DNA of 64,000 nt, taken from contig CAKZPD010000037.1 of the NCBI GenBank assembly GCA_937138475.1, positions 1 through 64,000 of the forward strand, read 5' to 3'. A model generated the notes under the pieces. It did not search any database. It had not been told where the DNA came from and saw only the letters and a list, made by a program, of their open reading frames with translations. Origin of the DNA: an uncultured Sulfitobacter sp. Its GTDB lineage: Bacteria > Pseudomonadota > Alphaproteobacteria > Rhodobacterales > Rhodobacteraceae. The stretch's first letter is position 1. Each line of letters opens with the position of its first letter. The position numbers and the translations under genes are program-made. Shown one piece after another: positions 37,402-47,314 of the stretch.

Positions 37402-38595
37402 ATGAATACCCCCGTCCAGATTGACCCCAGGTTCGACACCGTGATCGACCGCCGCGGAACCCAATGCGCCAAGTGGGACATGATGGAAAAGAACTATGGT
37501 GTGCCGGCGCAGGACGGGATCGCCATGTGGGTCGCGGATATGGACTTTCCGCCCCCCGCAGTGGTGCAGACAGCCCTGCAAGGGATGCTCGATCACGGTA
37601 TCTATGGCTATTACGGAGACGAGGGCGACTATCGCGCCGCAATCAAATGGTGGATGCAATCGCGCCATGGCTGGACCATTGACCCGGCGTGGATCTTTAC
37701 CACCCATGGGCTGGTGAACGGCACCGCCATGTGCATCGACAGCTTTACCGCACCCGGCGACGGTGTTGTTCTGTTCACCCCGGTCTATCACGCGTTTGCC
37801 CGCGTCATCAAAGCCGCCAACCGACGGGTTGTCGAATGCCCGCTGGTTCAGCACGACGGGCTGTATCAGATGGATTTCGATGCCTATGACGCGCGAATGG
37901 ATGGCAGCGAAAAGATGCTGGTGCTGTGCTCTCCGCACAATCCGGGCGGGCGCGTCTGGACCCGCGCCGAGCTTGAGGCCGTTGCCGCCTTTGCAAAGCG
38001 CCACGACTTGATCATCGTTTCGGATGAAATCCACCACGATCTGGTGATGCCGGGCTTTGAGCACACACCAATGGCCTTGATCGACGGAATAGAAGACCGA
38101 ACGGTCATGATGACCGCCACCACCAAAACCTTTAATATCGCCGGCGGCCATTCGGGCAATGTGATCATCCCTGATGCCGATCTGCGGGCGAAATTTGCCA
38201 CCCGGATGATGGCGCTTGGGCTTTCGGCCAATTCCTTCGGGATTGTGATGGCCCAGGCCGCTTACAGCCCCGAGGGGGCGGCTTGGGTGGATGATCTGGC
38301 CCAATACCTGAACCAAAACCGTCTGATCTTTGACGCGGCGATCAATGCCTTGCCGGGGGTGCGTTCGATGCCATTGCAAAGCACCTATTTGGCTTGGGTC
38401 GATTTCGATGGCACCGGGATGAGCGCCGCAGAATTCACCAAACGGGTCGAAAAAGACGCCCGCATAGCGGTGAACTATGGCCCCACCTTCGGCAGCGGCG
38501 GGGAAAGCTTTTTGCGGTTTAACCTTGCCACGCCCCGCGCCCGCGTGGCCGAGGCCTGCGAACGGCTGACGGCCGCCTTTGCCGATCTGCAATAA
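37402..38595 (+). CDS. MalY/PatB-type pyridoxal-phosphate aminotransferase (likely cystathionine beta-lyase)
   Basis: 397 residues of fold-type I. AMWVADMDFPPPAVV is typical of the MalY/PatB group, the PLP Lys is Lys242 in TATTKTFNIAG, and SPHNPGGRVWT and the Arg of SFLRFNLA are conserved. Cleavage of cystathionine or related C-S substrates is likely. CAAGGAGC precedes the ATG at 37402. It is divergent from def. Confidence 0.9.
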   Translation: MNTPVQIDPRFDTVIDRRGTQCAKWDMMEKNYGVPAQDGIAMWVADMDFPPPAVVQTALQGMLDHGIYGYYGDEGDYRAAIKWWMQSRHGWTIDPAWIFTTHGLVNGTAMCIDSFTAPGDGVVLFTPVYHAFARVIKAANRRVVECPLVQHDGLYQMDFDAYDARMDGSEKMLVLCSPHNPGGRVWTRAELEAVAAFAKRHDLIIVSDEIHHDLVMPGFEHTPMALIDGIEDRTVMMTATTKTFNIAGGHSGNVIIPDADLRAKFATRMMALGLSANSFGIVMAQAAYSPEGAAWVDDLAQYLNQNRLIFDAAINALPGVRSMPLQSTYLAWVDFDGTGMSAAEFTKRVEKDARIAVNYGPTFGSGGESFLRFNLATPRARVAEACERLTAAFADLQ

Positions 38596-38668
38596 GGCCC
38601 TGAACGCCCTGGATCAGGCCCGCGCCGGGGCGCCAGCCTGATTTTAACCACCGGGGCAGCGCAAGCGA

Positions 38669-39022
38669 TCAATCCGCCCGGCCAATCAACCCCGCCGGCG
38701 CGTCGCTTGGTTTTTCAAAATCCAGCGCCGGCGCGTCCGCGATTGCCGTGGCGCGCTTGAATTCATATTGCATCTCGCCGTTTTCTTCATCGCTTGCCAC
38801 GATCAGGCATTGGAACAAATGCACCGTCCCGTCAAAAAGATCCACCAGCCCGCGCAGGTGCGGGGCGTCTTCGGCGTCGATTGCAAATCCGGTTTTCCAA
38901 AGCCGCAGCACCGGATAAATCCGATCCCCCACCAAAAGGCGCAGCCGCGATGATCGGCGCAGACGTTCGGTTCGGGCCTTATCCAACCCGGCCTGCACCT
39001 CTTTTGGCAATATATAATCCAT
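38669..39022 (-). CDS. Conserved hypothetical protein
   Basis: 117 residues. I do not recognise a named domain. It has a basic N-terminal stretch (RLRRSSRLRLLVGDRIYPVL), then an alternating beta pattern and a tail beginning EYEFKR-like QYEFKRAT; the pattern slightly resembles PilZ-type beta barrels, but the RxxxR and DxSxxG motifs are missing. No signal peptide. It is flanked by the MalY-type gene (convergent) and the glutathionyl-hydroquinone reductase gene (divergent). Confidence 0.6.
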   Translation of the reverse strand: MDYILPKEVQAGLDKARTERLRRSSRLRLLVGDRIYPVLRLWKTGFAIDAEDAPHLRGLVDLFDGTVHLFQCLIVASDEENGEMQYEFKRATAIADAPALDFEKPSDAPAGLIGRAD

Positions 39023-39205
39023 GACATTCCCCCGTTCTTATCCCATCAGGCCAAGGCCACATGGAAAATGCAAGCTGCAAAAAACAGGCCGCCTTGTCGA
39101 TGCGCAGGGATTATGTGCACAAATGCACCCCCATTGCGCACGCCCGCCGCTGGGCAAGCGCCAAAACCCCCCTTAGGTTCTGCGGCACACAAATGGAGAG
39201 ATCGC

Positions 39206-40213
39206 ATGGGCCTTTTGATTGACGGAACTTGGCATGACACATGGTATGACACCGCCTCATCCGGCGGCAAGTTTGAGCGCAGCCAAGCAAAATTCCGCAA
39301 TTGGATCACCCCAGATGGCACCGCCGGCCCGACGGGGCGGGGCGGCTTTGCGCCGCAATCGGGGCGATATCATCTTTATGTGTCTCATGCCTGCCCTTGG
39401 GCCCATCGCACCTTGATCTTCCGGGCGCTTTGCGGTCTTGCGCCGCATATTGATGTCTCGGTGGTGCATCCCGATATGCTCAGCGATGGCTGGACCTTCC
39501 AACAAGACGACTTTGGCGCCACCGGCGACCGCCTGTTTGGCAAGGCGTTCGCGCGCGATATTTATCTTTTGGCAGACCCTGATTTTACCGGTCGCGTGAC
39601 GGTGCCGATCCTGTGGGACAAGGTGCAAAACACCATCGTTTCCAACGAATCTTCGGAAATTATCCGCATGTTTTCATCGGCCTTTGACGGGCTGACCGGT
39701 AACCGGCTGAACTTTTGGCCGCAGGCCCTGCGCGATCAAATCGAAGCTGTGAATACTCGCATCTATGACACGGTCAACAATGGTGTTTATAAGGCCGGGT
39801 TTGCCACGACACAGGCAGCCTATGATGCCGCCATCGGGCCGTTGTTCGAAACGCTTGACTGGCTCGACAGTCACCTGTCGCACCACCCATATCTGGTCGG
39901 AGACCACATAACCGAGGCCGACTGGCGCCTGTTCACCACGCTTGTCCGGTTTGATCCGGTTTATCATCTACACTTCAAATGCAACAAGAAACGGCTGATC
40001 GACCTGCCGAACTTGTGGGCCTATACCCGCGCCCTTTACCAAGCGCCGCAAGTGTCAGAAACGGTGAACATGGCCCATATCGTGCGGCATTACCATTTCA
40101 GCCATGAAACGATTAACCCGCACCGCATTTTGCCCATCGGGCCGGATCTGGATTGGAACGCGCCGCATGGACGCGGCGACATCGCATGGCCGGCGTATCA
40201 GGCCGGTGTCTGA
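39206..40213 (+). CDS. Glutathionyl-hydroquinone reductase (Xi-class glutathione transferase)
   Basis: 335 residues, the length of YqjG/Ecm4-type enzymes. The active-site Cys63 is in HACPWAHR, followed by the GST C-terminal helical domain with HPYLVGDHITEADWRLFTTLVRFD. These enzymes reduce glutathionyl-hydroquinones formed during aromatic degradation. TGGAGAG supports the ATG at 39206. The last 16 nt overlap the convergent receiver-like gene. Confidence 0.93.
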   Translation: MGLLIDGTWHDTWYDTASSGGKFERSQAKFRNWITPDGTAGPTGRGGFAPQSGRYHLYVSHACPWAHRTLIFRALCGLAPHIDVSVVHPDMLSDGWTFQQDDFGATGDRLFGKAFARDIYLLADPDFTGRVTVPILWDKVQNTIVSNESSEIIRMFSSAFDGLTGNRLNFWPQALRDQIEAVNTRIYDTVNNGVYKAGFATTQAAYDAAIGPLFETLDWLDSHLSHHPYLVGDHITEADWRLFTTLVRFDPVYHLHFKCNKKRLIDLPNLWAYTRALYQAPQVSETVNMAHIVRHYHFSHETINPHRILPIGPDLDWNAPHGRGDIAWPAYQAGV

Positions 40214-40575
40214 GACCCCCGCGTCCCAAAATGTTCAATCAACAGGGCCAAATCTTCGGGCGGGGTTTCGCTTTGGATGAAGGCGCAGGCGTTGCTTGAG
40301 TGGGAAAAGATCGACCCGTCTGAAAAGAACGAGGTGTTGGTGACGAAAATCACTTGCGCCTCGGGGCAGCGGTAATTGGCAAAATCGGAAACGGCAAAGG
40401 CGCTGCCTTGATCCAGCATAAGATCAAGAACGATGATCTCGGGCGAATGTTGTATCAAAACCTTGATTGCTTGGCTTTGTCCGGGCGCCAGAAACACCTC
40501 CATGCCTTGCCGCGTCAGGTGGTTCTTCCACAACATGCCAAGTTGGGTACAGCTTTGAACGATAAGAACCTTCAT
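40198..40575 (-). CDS. Degenerate response-regulator receiver domain protein
   Basis: 125 residues of single-receiver fold: MKVLIVQSCTQLG at the start and IIVLDLMLDQGS with the phospho-acceptor Asp. The acidic pair that normally follows the first strand is absent (QSC in place of DD), and the conserved Lys near the end seems replaced (FIQSE). Normal phosphorylation is doubtful. GGAGG precedes the ATG at 40575. No output domain and no kinase neighbour. Its 3' end overlaps the preceding gene on the other strand by 16 nt. Confidence 0.75.
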   Translation of the reverse strand: MKVLIVQSCTQLGMLWKNHLTRQGMEVFLAPGQSQAIKVLIQHSPEIIVLDLMLDQGSAFAVSDFANYRCPEAQVIFVTNTSFFSDGSIFSHSSNACAFIQSETPPEDLALLIEHFGTRGSQTPA

Positions 40576-40690
40576 AAAGCCTCCGTTTGAGAAGAACGAC
40601 AACAACGGATACATCGTCACCAACACCCCGCCCATATGGACGGCAAAGCCTTAATAAATGGTAAATGAATATCAGGTTTGGTTAATATAT

Positions 40691-40726
40691 CCGCGCAAAT
40701 TTTATCCTGACTTGAAATTTGCGCGG
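40691..40726. repeat. 12-bp perfect inverted repeat upstream of cobC
   Basis: CCGCGCAAATTT (40691-40702) is repeated inverted as AAATTTGCGCGG (40715-40726) with a 12-nt spacer. It lies 46 nt before the cobC GTG, in AT-rich DNA. It may be an operator or an RNA hairpin; no T-run follows on either strand. Confidence 0.65.
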
Positions 40727-40772
40727 CTTTGCGCTTTGAGGTTTGCAAGCTCTGATATCAAAGGCAAAACCC

Positions 40773-41714
40773 GTGACCCACACCCCCCAAGACCACGGCG
40801 GAGGGCTGGATGCAGCCCTTGAAATATATGGCGGCACGCGCGCGGATTGGCTGGATTTATCCACGGGGATTAACCCTGTTCCCTATTGCGCCACCCTCCC
40901 CGACGGGGACCATTGGACCGCCCTGCCCGATGCGCACGCACGCAACGCACTGATTAACGCCGCGCGTGTTTTTTGGGATGTGCCCCCACAGGCCGCGATC
41001 CTGGCGGCGCCGGGCGCATCCGTTTTGATTGCGCAAATTCCCGGTTTGATGCCCAGCGGCCCGGTGGAAATCCCCCAACCCACCTATAACGAACACGCCG
41101 CCAGTTTTCAGGCCCATGGCTGGCACATCGCCCAAACCAATGCCACCGCGCAGGTCGTGGTGAATCCCAACAATCCAGATGGCCGGCTGTGGCAGGCAGA
41201 ACAGCTGTCCGCCCCATTTCGGATTATCGACGAAAGCTTTTGCGATATCGCCCCGCAGCACAGCCTGATTGCCCTGGCTGCGCAGAAAAACACGATTGTT
41301 CTCAAAAGCTTTGGGAAATTTTGGGGTTTGGCGGGGTTGCGCCTTGGGTTTGCGATTGGCGATCCCGATCATATTGCACAGCTTGCCCAAAGGATCGGCC
41401 CCTGGGCGGTGTCAGGCCCGGCGCTGCATATCGGGGCACAGGCGCTGAACGATCACGACTGGGCGGCGCAGACCCGCCAGCGGCTGCACCAAGATGCTGC
41501 GCGTTTGGATGGGCTGATGTCCGGCGCCGGGGCGCAAATCATTGGCGGCACGCCGCTTTTTCGGCTGTTTCAGGTGCCCGATGCACAAGATTGGCATGAC
41601 CGTCTGGCCCGCCATAAAATCCTAAGCCGGATCTTCCCGTATAACCCGCGCTGGCTGCGCTTGGGCCTGCCCGCCCAGAACCGCTGGAGCCAGCTTGAAA
41701 AGGCGCTGATATGA
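40773..41714 (+). CDS. cobC: Threonine-phosphate decarboxylase, cobalamin synthesis
   Basis: 313 residues of the PLP aminotransferase fold. [10 protein letters not shown] near the N-terminus, [23 protein letters not shown] and the PLP Lys in [16 protein letters not shown] mark the CobC/CobD family, which makes aminopropanol phosphate for the corrin side chain. The GTG at 40773 follows AAAGG; a TTG at 40743 is less likely. It overlaps the next gene by four bases. No B12 riboswitch motif is visible upstream. Confidence 0.92.
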   Translation: MTHTPQDHGGGLDAALEIYGGTRADWLDLSTGINPVPYCATLPDGDHWTALPDAHARNALINAARVFWDVPPQAAILAAPGASVLIAQIPGLMPSGPVEIPQPTYNEHAASFQAHGWHIAQTNATAQVVVNPNNPDGRLWQAEQLSAPFRIIDESFCDIAPQHSLIALAAQKNTIVLKSFGKFWGLAGLRLGFAIGDPDHIAQLAQRIGPWAVSGPALHIGAQALNDHDWAAQTRQRLHQDAARLDGLMSGAGAQIIGGTPLFRLFQVPDAQDWHDRLARHKILSRIFPYNPRWLRLGLPAQNRWSQLEKALI

Positions 41715-42610
41715 CCTTGATTGCCGCGATGCTGCTTGATGCCCTGATCGGAGAGCCGCGCTGGCTTTGGGCGCGCCTGCCCCATCCCGCCGTGTTGATG
41801 GGACGGGCGATCGACGGCTGCGACAAACGTTTGAACAAGGGCCAGCACCGCAAGCTGGCCGGGGCGCTTGCCCTGGCGGCGCTGGTGCTGGCTGCCGCCG
41901 CCCTTGGCGCGGTGCTGGCCCTGTTCGGCCCAATGGTGGAAATTTTGGTCACCGCGATCCTGTTGGCCCACAAATCGCTGGTCAGCCATGTCCGCGCCGT
42001 GGCGGATGGGCTGCGCCTGTCGCTGCCGCAAGGCCGCCGGGCCGTGGCCCTGATCGTCAGCCGCGACACCCGCCATCTGACCAGCAGCCAGACGGCACGC
42101 GCCGCCATCGAAAGCGCCGCCGAGAACCTGTCAGACGGGGTAATCGCCCCCGCCTTTTGGTTCTTGCTTGGCGGTTTGCCGGGGATTTTGGTTTATAAAC
42201 TGGTCAATACCGCCGACAGCATGATTGGCTATCGGAACGACAGATACCGCGACTTTGGCTGGGCGGCGGCGCGGTTTGACGATCTGCTGAACCTTGTTCC
42301 AGCGCGCCTGACTGCGATATTGTTTGCCGTGGCGGGGGGGATCTTTGATTTTCAAGGTTTGCGCGCCGATGCACGGCTGCACAAATCCCCCAACGCCGGC
42401 TGGCCCGAGGCGGCGCTGGCCCGTGCCTTGGGTATCGCGCTGGCCGGCCCGCGCATCTATGACGGGGTCAGCACCGCCTTTCCGTGGGTCAATGACACCG
42501 GTCGCAAGGCGCTTGTCCCCAAGGATATCGACGCGGCAATCCAAATGATGTGGCGGGCCTGGGCCTTGATGGGGATCGGGGTCATTCTTTTAACGCTGCT
42601 GCTTTGCTAA
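41711..42610 (+). CDS. cbiB: Adenosylcobinamide-phosphate synthase
   Basis: 299 residues (CobD in Pseudomonas naming), an integral membrane enzyme with several hydrophobic helices. [20 protein letters not shown] at the start, [22 protein letters not shown] and [14 protein letters not shown] are family blocks. It attaches aminopropanol phosphate to adenosylcobyric acid, directly following the CobC reaction. It overlaps cobC by four bases. Confidence 0.95.
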   Translation: MTLIAAMLLDALIGEPRWLWARLPHPAVLMGRAIDGCDKRLNKGQHRKLAGALALAALVLAAAALGAVLALFGPMVEILVTAILLAHKSLVSHVRAVADGLRLSLPQGRRAVALIVSRDTRHLTSSQTARAAIESAAENLSDGVIAPAFWFLLGGLPGILVYKLVNTADSMIGYRNDRYRDFGWAAARFDDLLNLVPARLTAILFAVAGGIFDFQGLRADARLHKSPNAGWPEAALARALGIALAGPRIYDGVSTAFPWVNDTGRKALVPKDIDAAIQMMWRAWALMGIGVILLTLLLC

Positions 42611-42679
42611 AATAATTCTGCGACTGACACATTTTTGTGTAAAATGTCGATTACACCCATCAATCGGCGAGTATTAATC

Positions 42680-43603
42680 ATGCACCAGCTTCAATTGCGC
42701 ACGATGCAGGTATTAAACCAAGCCGACGAAGGCGACGTGGTCAGCCGCATTTGTGATACAGTCATAACCCTGCTGGTTATATTAAACGTGATCGCCATCA
42801 CGCTGGAATCCTATCAGCCTATTTATGACGCCTATGGCCCAGCCTTTGATCTTTTTGAGGTGTTCAGCATCGGATTTTTCACCATCGAATATCTGTTGCG
42901 CGTCTGGAGCAATGCGGCCCGCACCCCCCATGCCCCCTGGGAGGGCCGCCTGAAATATATCCTTAGTTTTCATGGTTTGGTCGATCTGATTGCCACGCTG
43001 CCTTTTTACCTGCAAACCATTCTGACCGGGGTGGATATGCGCATTTTGCGTATGGTGCGCCTGGTGCGATTGCTAAAGCTGTCGCATTATTCTTCGGCAT
43101 TGCAGGACCTGTTCGATGCCATCCGCGCCGAACGACGTTCCTTTGGGGCGACACTTTATCTGTTGGCCATTGCCCTGACGCTTAGCTCGGCGTTGATGTA
43201 TTACGCCGAAGGCAGCGCGCAACCGGATAAATTACATTCTATTCCACATGCGATGTATTGGTCTTTGATTACGCTGACCACGGTTGGTTTTGGCGATATT
43301 TCACCGATCACCCCAATAGGAAAGGTGATCGCGATGATTACGGCGCTGATTGGCGTTTCGACCGTGGCGATTTTAACCGGCATTGTCGCTTCTTCTTTTG
43401 CCAACCAAGTGGCCCGGCGCAAGGCAATTTATGAAAAGGAGCTGCGCGTCGCCTATGAAGACGGGATACTGTCGCCCGACGAAGAACGTATCCTGGCCGC
43501 CCTTCAAGACCGTTTCGATCTGGGCGAGGACGTGGTGCAGGCCCTCAAGGATGAAATCATGTCCGAGCAAAATCCGCGCACCAAACAGACCGGAAAACCC
43601 TAG
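42680..43603 (+). CDS. Voltage-gated-type potassium channel (ion transport family)
   Basis: 307 residues, six membrane helices. S4-like RILRMVRLVRLLKL (121-134) carries spaced arginines, and the pore filter TTVGFGD is at 200-206. The C-terminal tail contains a charged helix (DEERILAALQDRFDLGEDVV). A potassium-selective channel is likely. The start is uncertain: ATG 42680 (GGCGAG upstream), ATG 42644 or TTG 42635. It follows cbiB after 69 nt and is not obviously related to it. Confidence 0.9.
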   Translation: MHQLQLRTMQVLNQADEGDVVSRICDTVITLLVILNVIAITLESYQPIYDAYGPAFDLFEVFSIGFFTIEYLLRVWSNAARTPHAPWEGRLKYILSFHGLVDLIATLPFYLQTILTGVDMRILRMVRLVRLLKLSHYSSALQDLFDAIRAERRSFGATLYLLAIALTLSSALMYYAEGSAQPDKLHSIPHAMYWSLITLTTVGFGDISPITPIGKVIAMITALIGVSTVAILTGIVASSFANQVARRKAIYEKELRVAYEDGILSPDEERILAALQDRFDLGEDVVQALKDEIMSEQNPRTKQTGKP

Positions 43604-43647
43604 ATATCGCCCCCCATGCCACCCGGACGGCGTGCGCATCGACCACG

Positions 43648-46600
43648 TCAGGCCACCAGCGTTTCGGCCTTTTTCAGATCCACCGAGACCAGCTGACTGA
43701 CCCCCTGTTCGGCCATCGTCACCCCGAAAAGGCGATCCATCCGCGCCATTGTCACCGCGTGGTGGGTAATGATCAGGAACCGCGTGTCGGTCTGACGGCA
43801 CATTTCGTCCAATAGGTCGCAAAACCGGGTGACATTGGCATCATCCAGCGGCGCGTCGACCTCGTCCAGCACACAGATCGGGGCGGGGTTGGCCAAAAAC
43901 ACCGCGAAAATCAACGCCATCGCGGTCAGCGTTTGTTCCCCCCCTGACAACAGGCTGAGGGTGCTCAGCTTTTTGCCAGGGGGTTGGCACATGATTTCCA
44001 AGCCGGCCTCAAGCGGATCATCGGATTCCACCATCACCAAATTTGCCTCGCCTCCGGCGAACAAATGGGTGAACAACATCGAAAAATTGCTGTTTACCTG
44101 TTCAAAAGCTGTCAACAGGCGTTCGCGGCCCTCTTTGTTCAGGCTGGCGATACCGCTGCGCAGGGTCCGGATTGCTTCGGACAGGTCAAAGCGTTCGGCG
44201 GCCAATGTGTCATGTTCGGCCTGAACCTCTTTGGCGTCTTCATCGGCGCGCAGGTTGACCGCGCCCAAAGCTTCGCGCTGGCGCTTCAAGCGGTTCACAT
44301 CGGCCTCCAATGCATCGGCGGCGGGCATTTGATCCGGAGGTTGCGGCAAAGACCCCAAAAGCGCTTGGGGCGTTTGCTCGGTGGTTTCAAATATCCGGTC
44401 CGCTGCGGCAGCAACGGTTTGGGCCGCGGCATCCAAGCGCGCCTCGGCGCGGGCGCGTTGTTCGCGGCTTTCCGAGGCAGCTCGCTCTGCGTCGCGTTCA
44501 GCAGCGGCGGCGGCGCGCAGGGCAGTTTCCCCGCCGGCCAGGGCGTCGGCGGCCTGGGCCTTGCGTGCCTCGGCGGCGGCGATCGCGCCGCTCATTTCTT
44601 GGCGCTGGGCTGCGATTTGCGCCGGCTGCGCGCTGGCGACTTCCAATTCCTGCTCTGACAGGGTTTTGCGCTCTGCCAACTCGGCGCTACGTTTTTCGGC
44701 GGTTTCCAACCGGTGGCGCCAGCCGCTCAGCTCTTTCACCACCTCTTGAGAGCGCCGGGTGCGTGCATCGCCCTCGCGGCGCAGCTCATCATGCGCCGCG
44801 CGGCACGACATCATGGTGATGCGCGCGGCCTCGACCGCCAGGCGCAAATCCTCGCCGGCGGCACGGGCTTCTTCCAGATTATCCAGCGCGGCCAAGGCGG
44901 CCTCGGCTTCTTGAACATTGGCACGCGCGCGCAAGGCTTCTTCGTCGTGCCGCGCCACCGCCAACCCCAGCGATTCAAGCCGCCCCTCGGCCAGGTTTCG
45001 ATCTGCCTCGGCGCGGCTGAGCCGTCGCCCCGCGTCGGCCACAGCACGATCCGCCGCGCGCCGGTCCTCGCGGGCCATGCGATCTGCCTCGGAACAGGCG
45101 GCCAATTGCGCCGTCAAGGCATCATGGGCGGCGCGGGCGCCTTCGGCCCGTTGCGATGCTTGTTCAAGGCTTTGCTTCAGCTCTTCCAGTCGGTTCAGTT
45201 GCTGCAAGCGCAGCGCCGCAGCGCTGGGGGCGTCTTCTGCCCAGGCGCGATACCCATCCCAGCGCCACAAATCACCCTCGGGCGACACAAGCCTTTGGCC
45301 CGGCCGCAACAAAGGTTGCAGGCGGGGACCGTCATCGCCATGGGCAAGGCCGATCTGGCTCATCCTGCGGGCCATGACCTCGGGCACAGAGACATGTGCC
45401 GTCAACGGGGTAACCCCATCCGGCAAGGCCTGTTCCGCCGCATAGGCCGGCAACAGCGCCCAGCCCGACGGGCCATCGGCATCGACCTCGGGGCTGCGCA
45501 AGTCATCGGCCAGCGCCGCGCCCAACGCCTTTTCGAACCCTTGTTGAACCTGCAAGCGATCCAAGATCTGCCCACCTTCGGCAGTGTCACGCTGCACCAA
45601 CTTGGCCAGGGCCGCGGTTTCCGCACGCAGGGCGTTCATCTCGCCCTCTGCCTCGGAACGCCGGGCGCGGGCCTCGGCCTCGCGGGATTGACTGTCGCTG
45701 CGGGCCTCTTCGGCGCGGGTCAAACCCGCTTCGGCCTCGGCGGCCAAGGCGGTCGCGGTTGCCTCGGCTGTTTGGGCGGCTTCGAAATCAGTTTTGGCCT
45801 GCGCCAAGGCCGCCTGGCTGTCCACCGCCGCCGCGCGGGCCTTTGCCGCTTCGGCCTCGGATTTTGCCTCGGTCCTGCGGCTGTCATCCAGCAAGCGTTG
45901 GGCCGATCCGTGCCGCGCCGCCAAACGCGCCACATCTTCGGTGTGCTGCGCCTGGTCGGCTTCGCAGGATTGCAAAACCAACGCAGCCTCGCGGGCGGAT
46001 GTCTGGGCGGCCTCAAGGCGATCGGCCTGCCCTTCGCCGGCCTTGGTCAGTTCGCGCCCCTCCCATTCCAGCCGGGCAATCGTCTCTCCCGCGTCGCGGT
46101 TCAAACCACCTTCGCGGTCAATATCGCGGGCCAGTTGTTCAATCCGCCGGGCCAGCGTGTCGATGGTCGCCTGGGCCTGGCGTTCCTGATCGGCAAGCGC
46201 ATCTTTTTGAACGGTCAGGCGCTGCAACACCGCTGCGGCGATTGCCTCTTCCTCGCGCAACGCCGGCAGGGCAGCTTCGGCTGCCATACGGTCTTTGGCG
46301 GCGGCGCGCACCACGCCTTCGGATTTACTGGCGGCCAACACCTGCGCCTTTAGGTCGGCATCAGCAACGGCGCGGGCCTCGTCTGCTTCGCGCCACCGCC
46401 GGAACAACAACATCCCCTCGGTGGCACGCAGCTGCGCACCGATCTCGCGATACCGCGCCGCCTGCCGGGCCTGCCGCGCCAGCTGCCCCAACTGGGCCGC
46501 CAGCTGTTCAATCACATCATCGACCCGCGCCAGATTGCTCTCGGCGCTCTTCAGCTTCAGCTCTGCCTCGTGACGGCGCTGATACAGGCCCGAAATCCCC

Positions 46601-47103
46601 GCCGCTTCTTCCAAAATGCGCCGGCGATTTTTCGGTTTGGCGTTGATCAACTCAGCGATCTGGCCCTGACGCACCAATGCCGGGCTATGCGCCCCGGTCG
46701 AGGCATCGGCAAACAGCATCTGCACATCCCGCGCCCGCACGTCTTTGCTGCCGACTTTGTAAGCCGATCCAACATCCCGCGTGATCCGCCTAACAATTTC
46801 AAGCATGTCATCGTCATTGAATCCCGCCGGCGCCAACCGGTCCGAATTGTCAATATGCAGGCTGACCTCGGCAAAATTTCGGGCCGGGCGGCTGGCTGCT
46901 CCGGCAAAGATCACATCTTCCATACCCCCGCCGCGCATCGCGGTTGGCCGGTTTTCCCCCATCACCCAGCGCAGCGCCTCAAGCAGGTTCGACTTGCCAC
47001 AGCCATTTGGACCAACCACGCCCGTCAACCCGTCCGCGATCACCAGATCCGTCGGATCGACAAAGCTCTTAAAGCCGGTGAGTCTGAGTTTCGAAAAGCG
47101 CAA
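43648..47103 (-). CDS. smc: Chromosome segregation protein SMC
   Basis: 1151 residues. N-terminal ATPase half with Walker A GPNGCGKSN (31-39), two long coiled coils around a central hinge, and the C-terminal half with the LSLLSGGEQTLTAMAL signature and Walker B VLDEVDAPLDD. It organises and condenses the chromosome. The start is a TTG at 47103, giving MRFSKLRLTGFKSF as in relatives; a GTG at 47211 would add 36 residues without family support. The 211 nt up to hupE hold the divergent promoters. Confidence 0.94.
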   Translation of the reverse strand: MRFSKLRLTGFKSFVDPTDLVIADGLTGVVGPNGCGKSNLLEALRWVMGENRPTAMRGGGMEDVIFAGAASRPARNFAEVSLHIDNSDRLAPAGFNDDDMLEIVRRITRDVGSAYKVGSKDVRARDVQMLFADASTGAHSPALVRQGQIAELINAKPKNRRRILEEAAGISGLYQRRHEAELKLKSAESNLARVDDVIEQLAAQLGQLARQARQAARYREIGAQLRATEGMLLFRRWREADEARAVADADLKAQVLAASKSEGVVRAAAKDRMAAEAALPALREEEAIAAAVLQRLTVQKDALADQERQAQATIDTLARRIEQLARDIDREGGLNRDAGETIARLEWEGRELTKAGEGQADRLEAAQTSAREAALVLQSCEADQAQHTEDVARLAARHGSAQRLLDDSRRTEAKSEAEAAKARAAAVDSQAALAQAKTDFEAAQTAEATATALAAEAEAGLTRAEEARSDSQSREAEARARRSEAEGEMNALRAETAALAKLVQRDTAEGGQILDRLQVQQGFEKALGAALADDLRSPEVDADGPSGWALLPAYAAEQALPDGVTPLTAHVSVPEVMARRMSQIGLAHGDDGPRLQPLLRPGQRLVSPEGDLWRWDGYRAWAEDAPSAAALRLQQLNRLEELKQSLEQASQRAEGARAAHDALTAQLAACSEADRMAREDRRAADRAVADAGRRLSRAEADRNLAEGRLESLGLAVARHDEEALRARANVQEAEAALAALDNLEEARAAGEDLRLAVEAARITMMSCRAAHDELRREGDARTRRSQEVVKELSGWRHRLETAEKRSAELAERKTLSEQELEVASAQPAQIAAQRQEMSGAIAAAEARKAQAADALAGGETALRAAAAAERDAERAASESREQRARAEARLDAAAQTVAAAADRIFETTEQTPQALLGSLPQPPDQMPAADALEADVNRLKRQREALGAVNLRADEDAKEVQAEHDTLAAERFDLSEAIRTLRSGIASLNKEGRERLLTAFEQVNSNFSMLFTHLFAGGEANLVMVESDDPLEAGLEIMCQPPGKKLSTLSLLSGGEQTLTAMALIFAVFLANPAPICVLDEVDAPLDDANVTRFCDLLDEMCRQTDTRFLIITHHAVTMARMDRLFGVTMAEQGVSQLVSVDLKKAETLVA

Positions 47104-47314
47104 CCGCAAACGACTTTCGTTGATTCCAATTCGTAAAGCAGCCTGCGGCGCAAAGCCCCCAGCTGTCAACAAAAAGCCCCTAAACCAAGGGGGCGCTCGG
47201 CAGTTTTCCACAATATATTGCGGCCAAACCGGGCCTTTGCGTCAGAACATTTGACTTACCCCGGCGCGCAACGTTGAATACCGCCACGCATCACGCCGCA
47301 TAAGGATCGCGCCA

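Noticed and set aside
40576..40772. Possible cobalamin riboswitch before cobC
   Set aside because: No B12-box-like sequence visible; only the inverted repeat at 40691 stands out.
44713..46353. 546-codon open frame opposite smc
   Set aside because: Low-complexity Gly/Gln/Leu shadow of the coiled-coil coding sequence.
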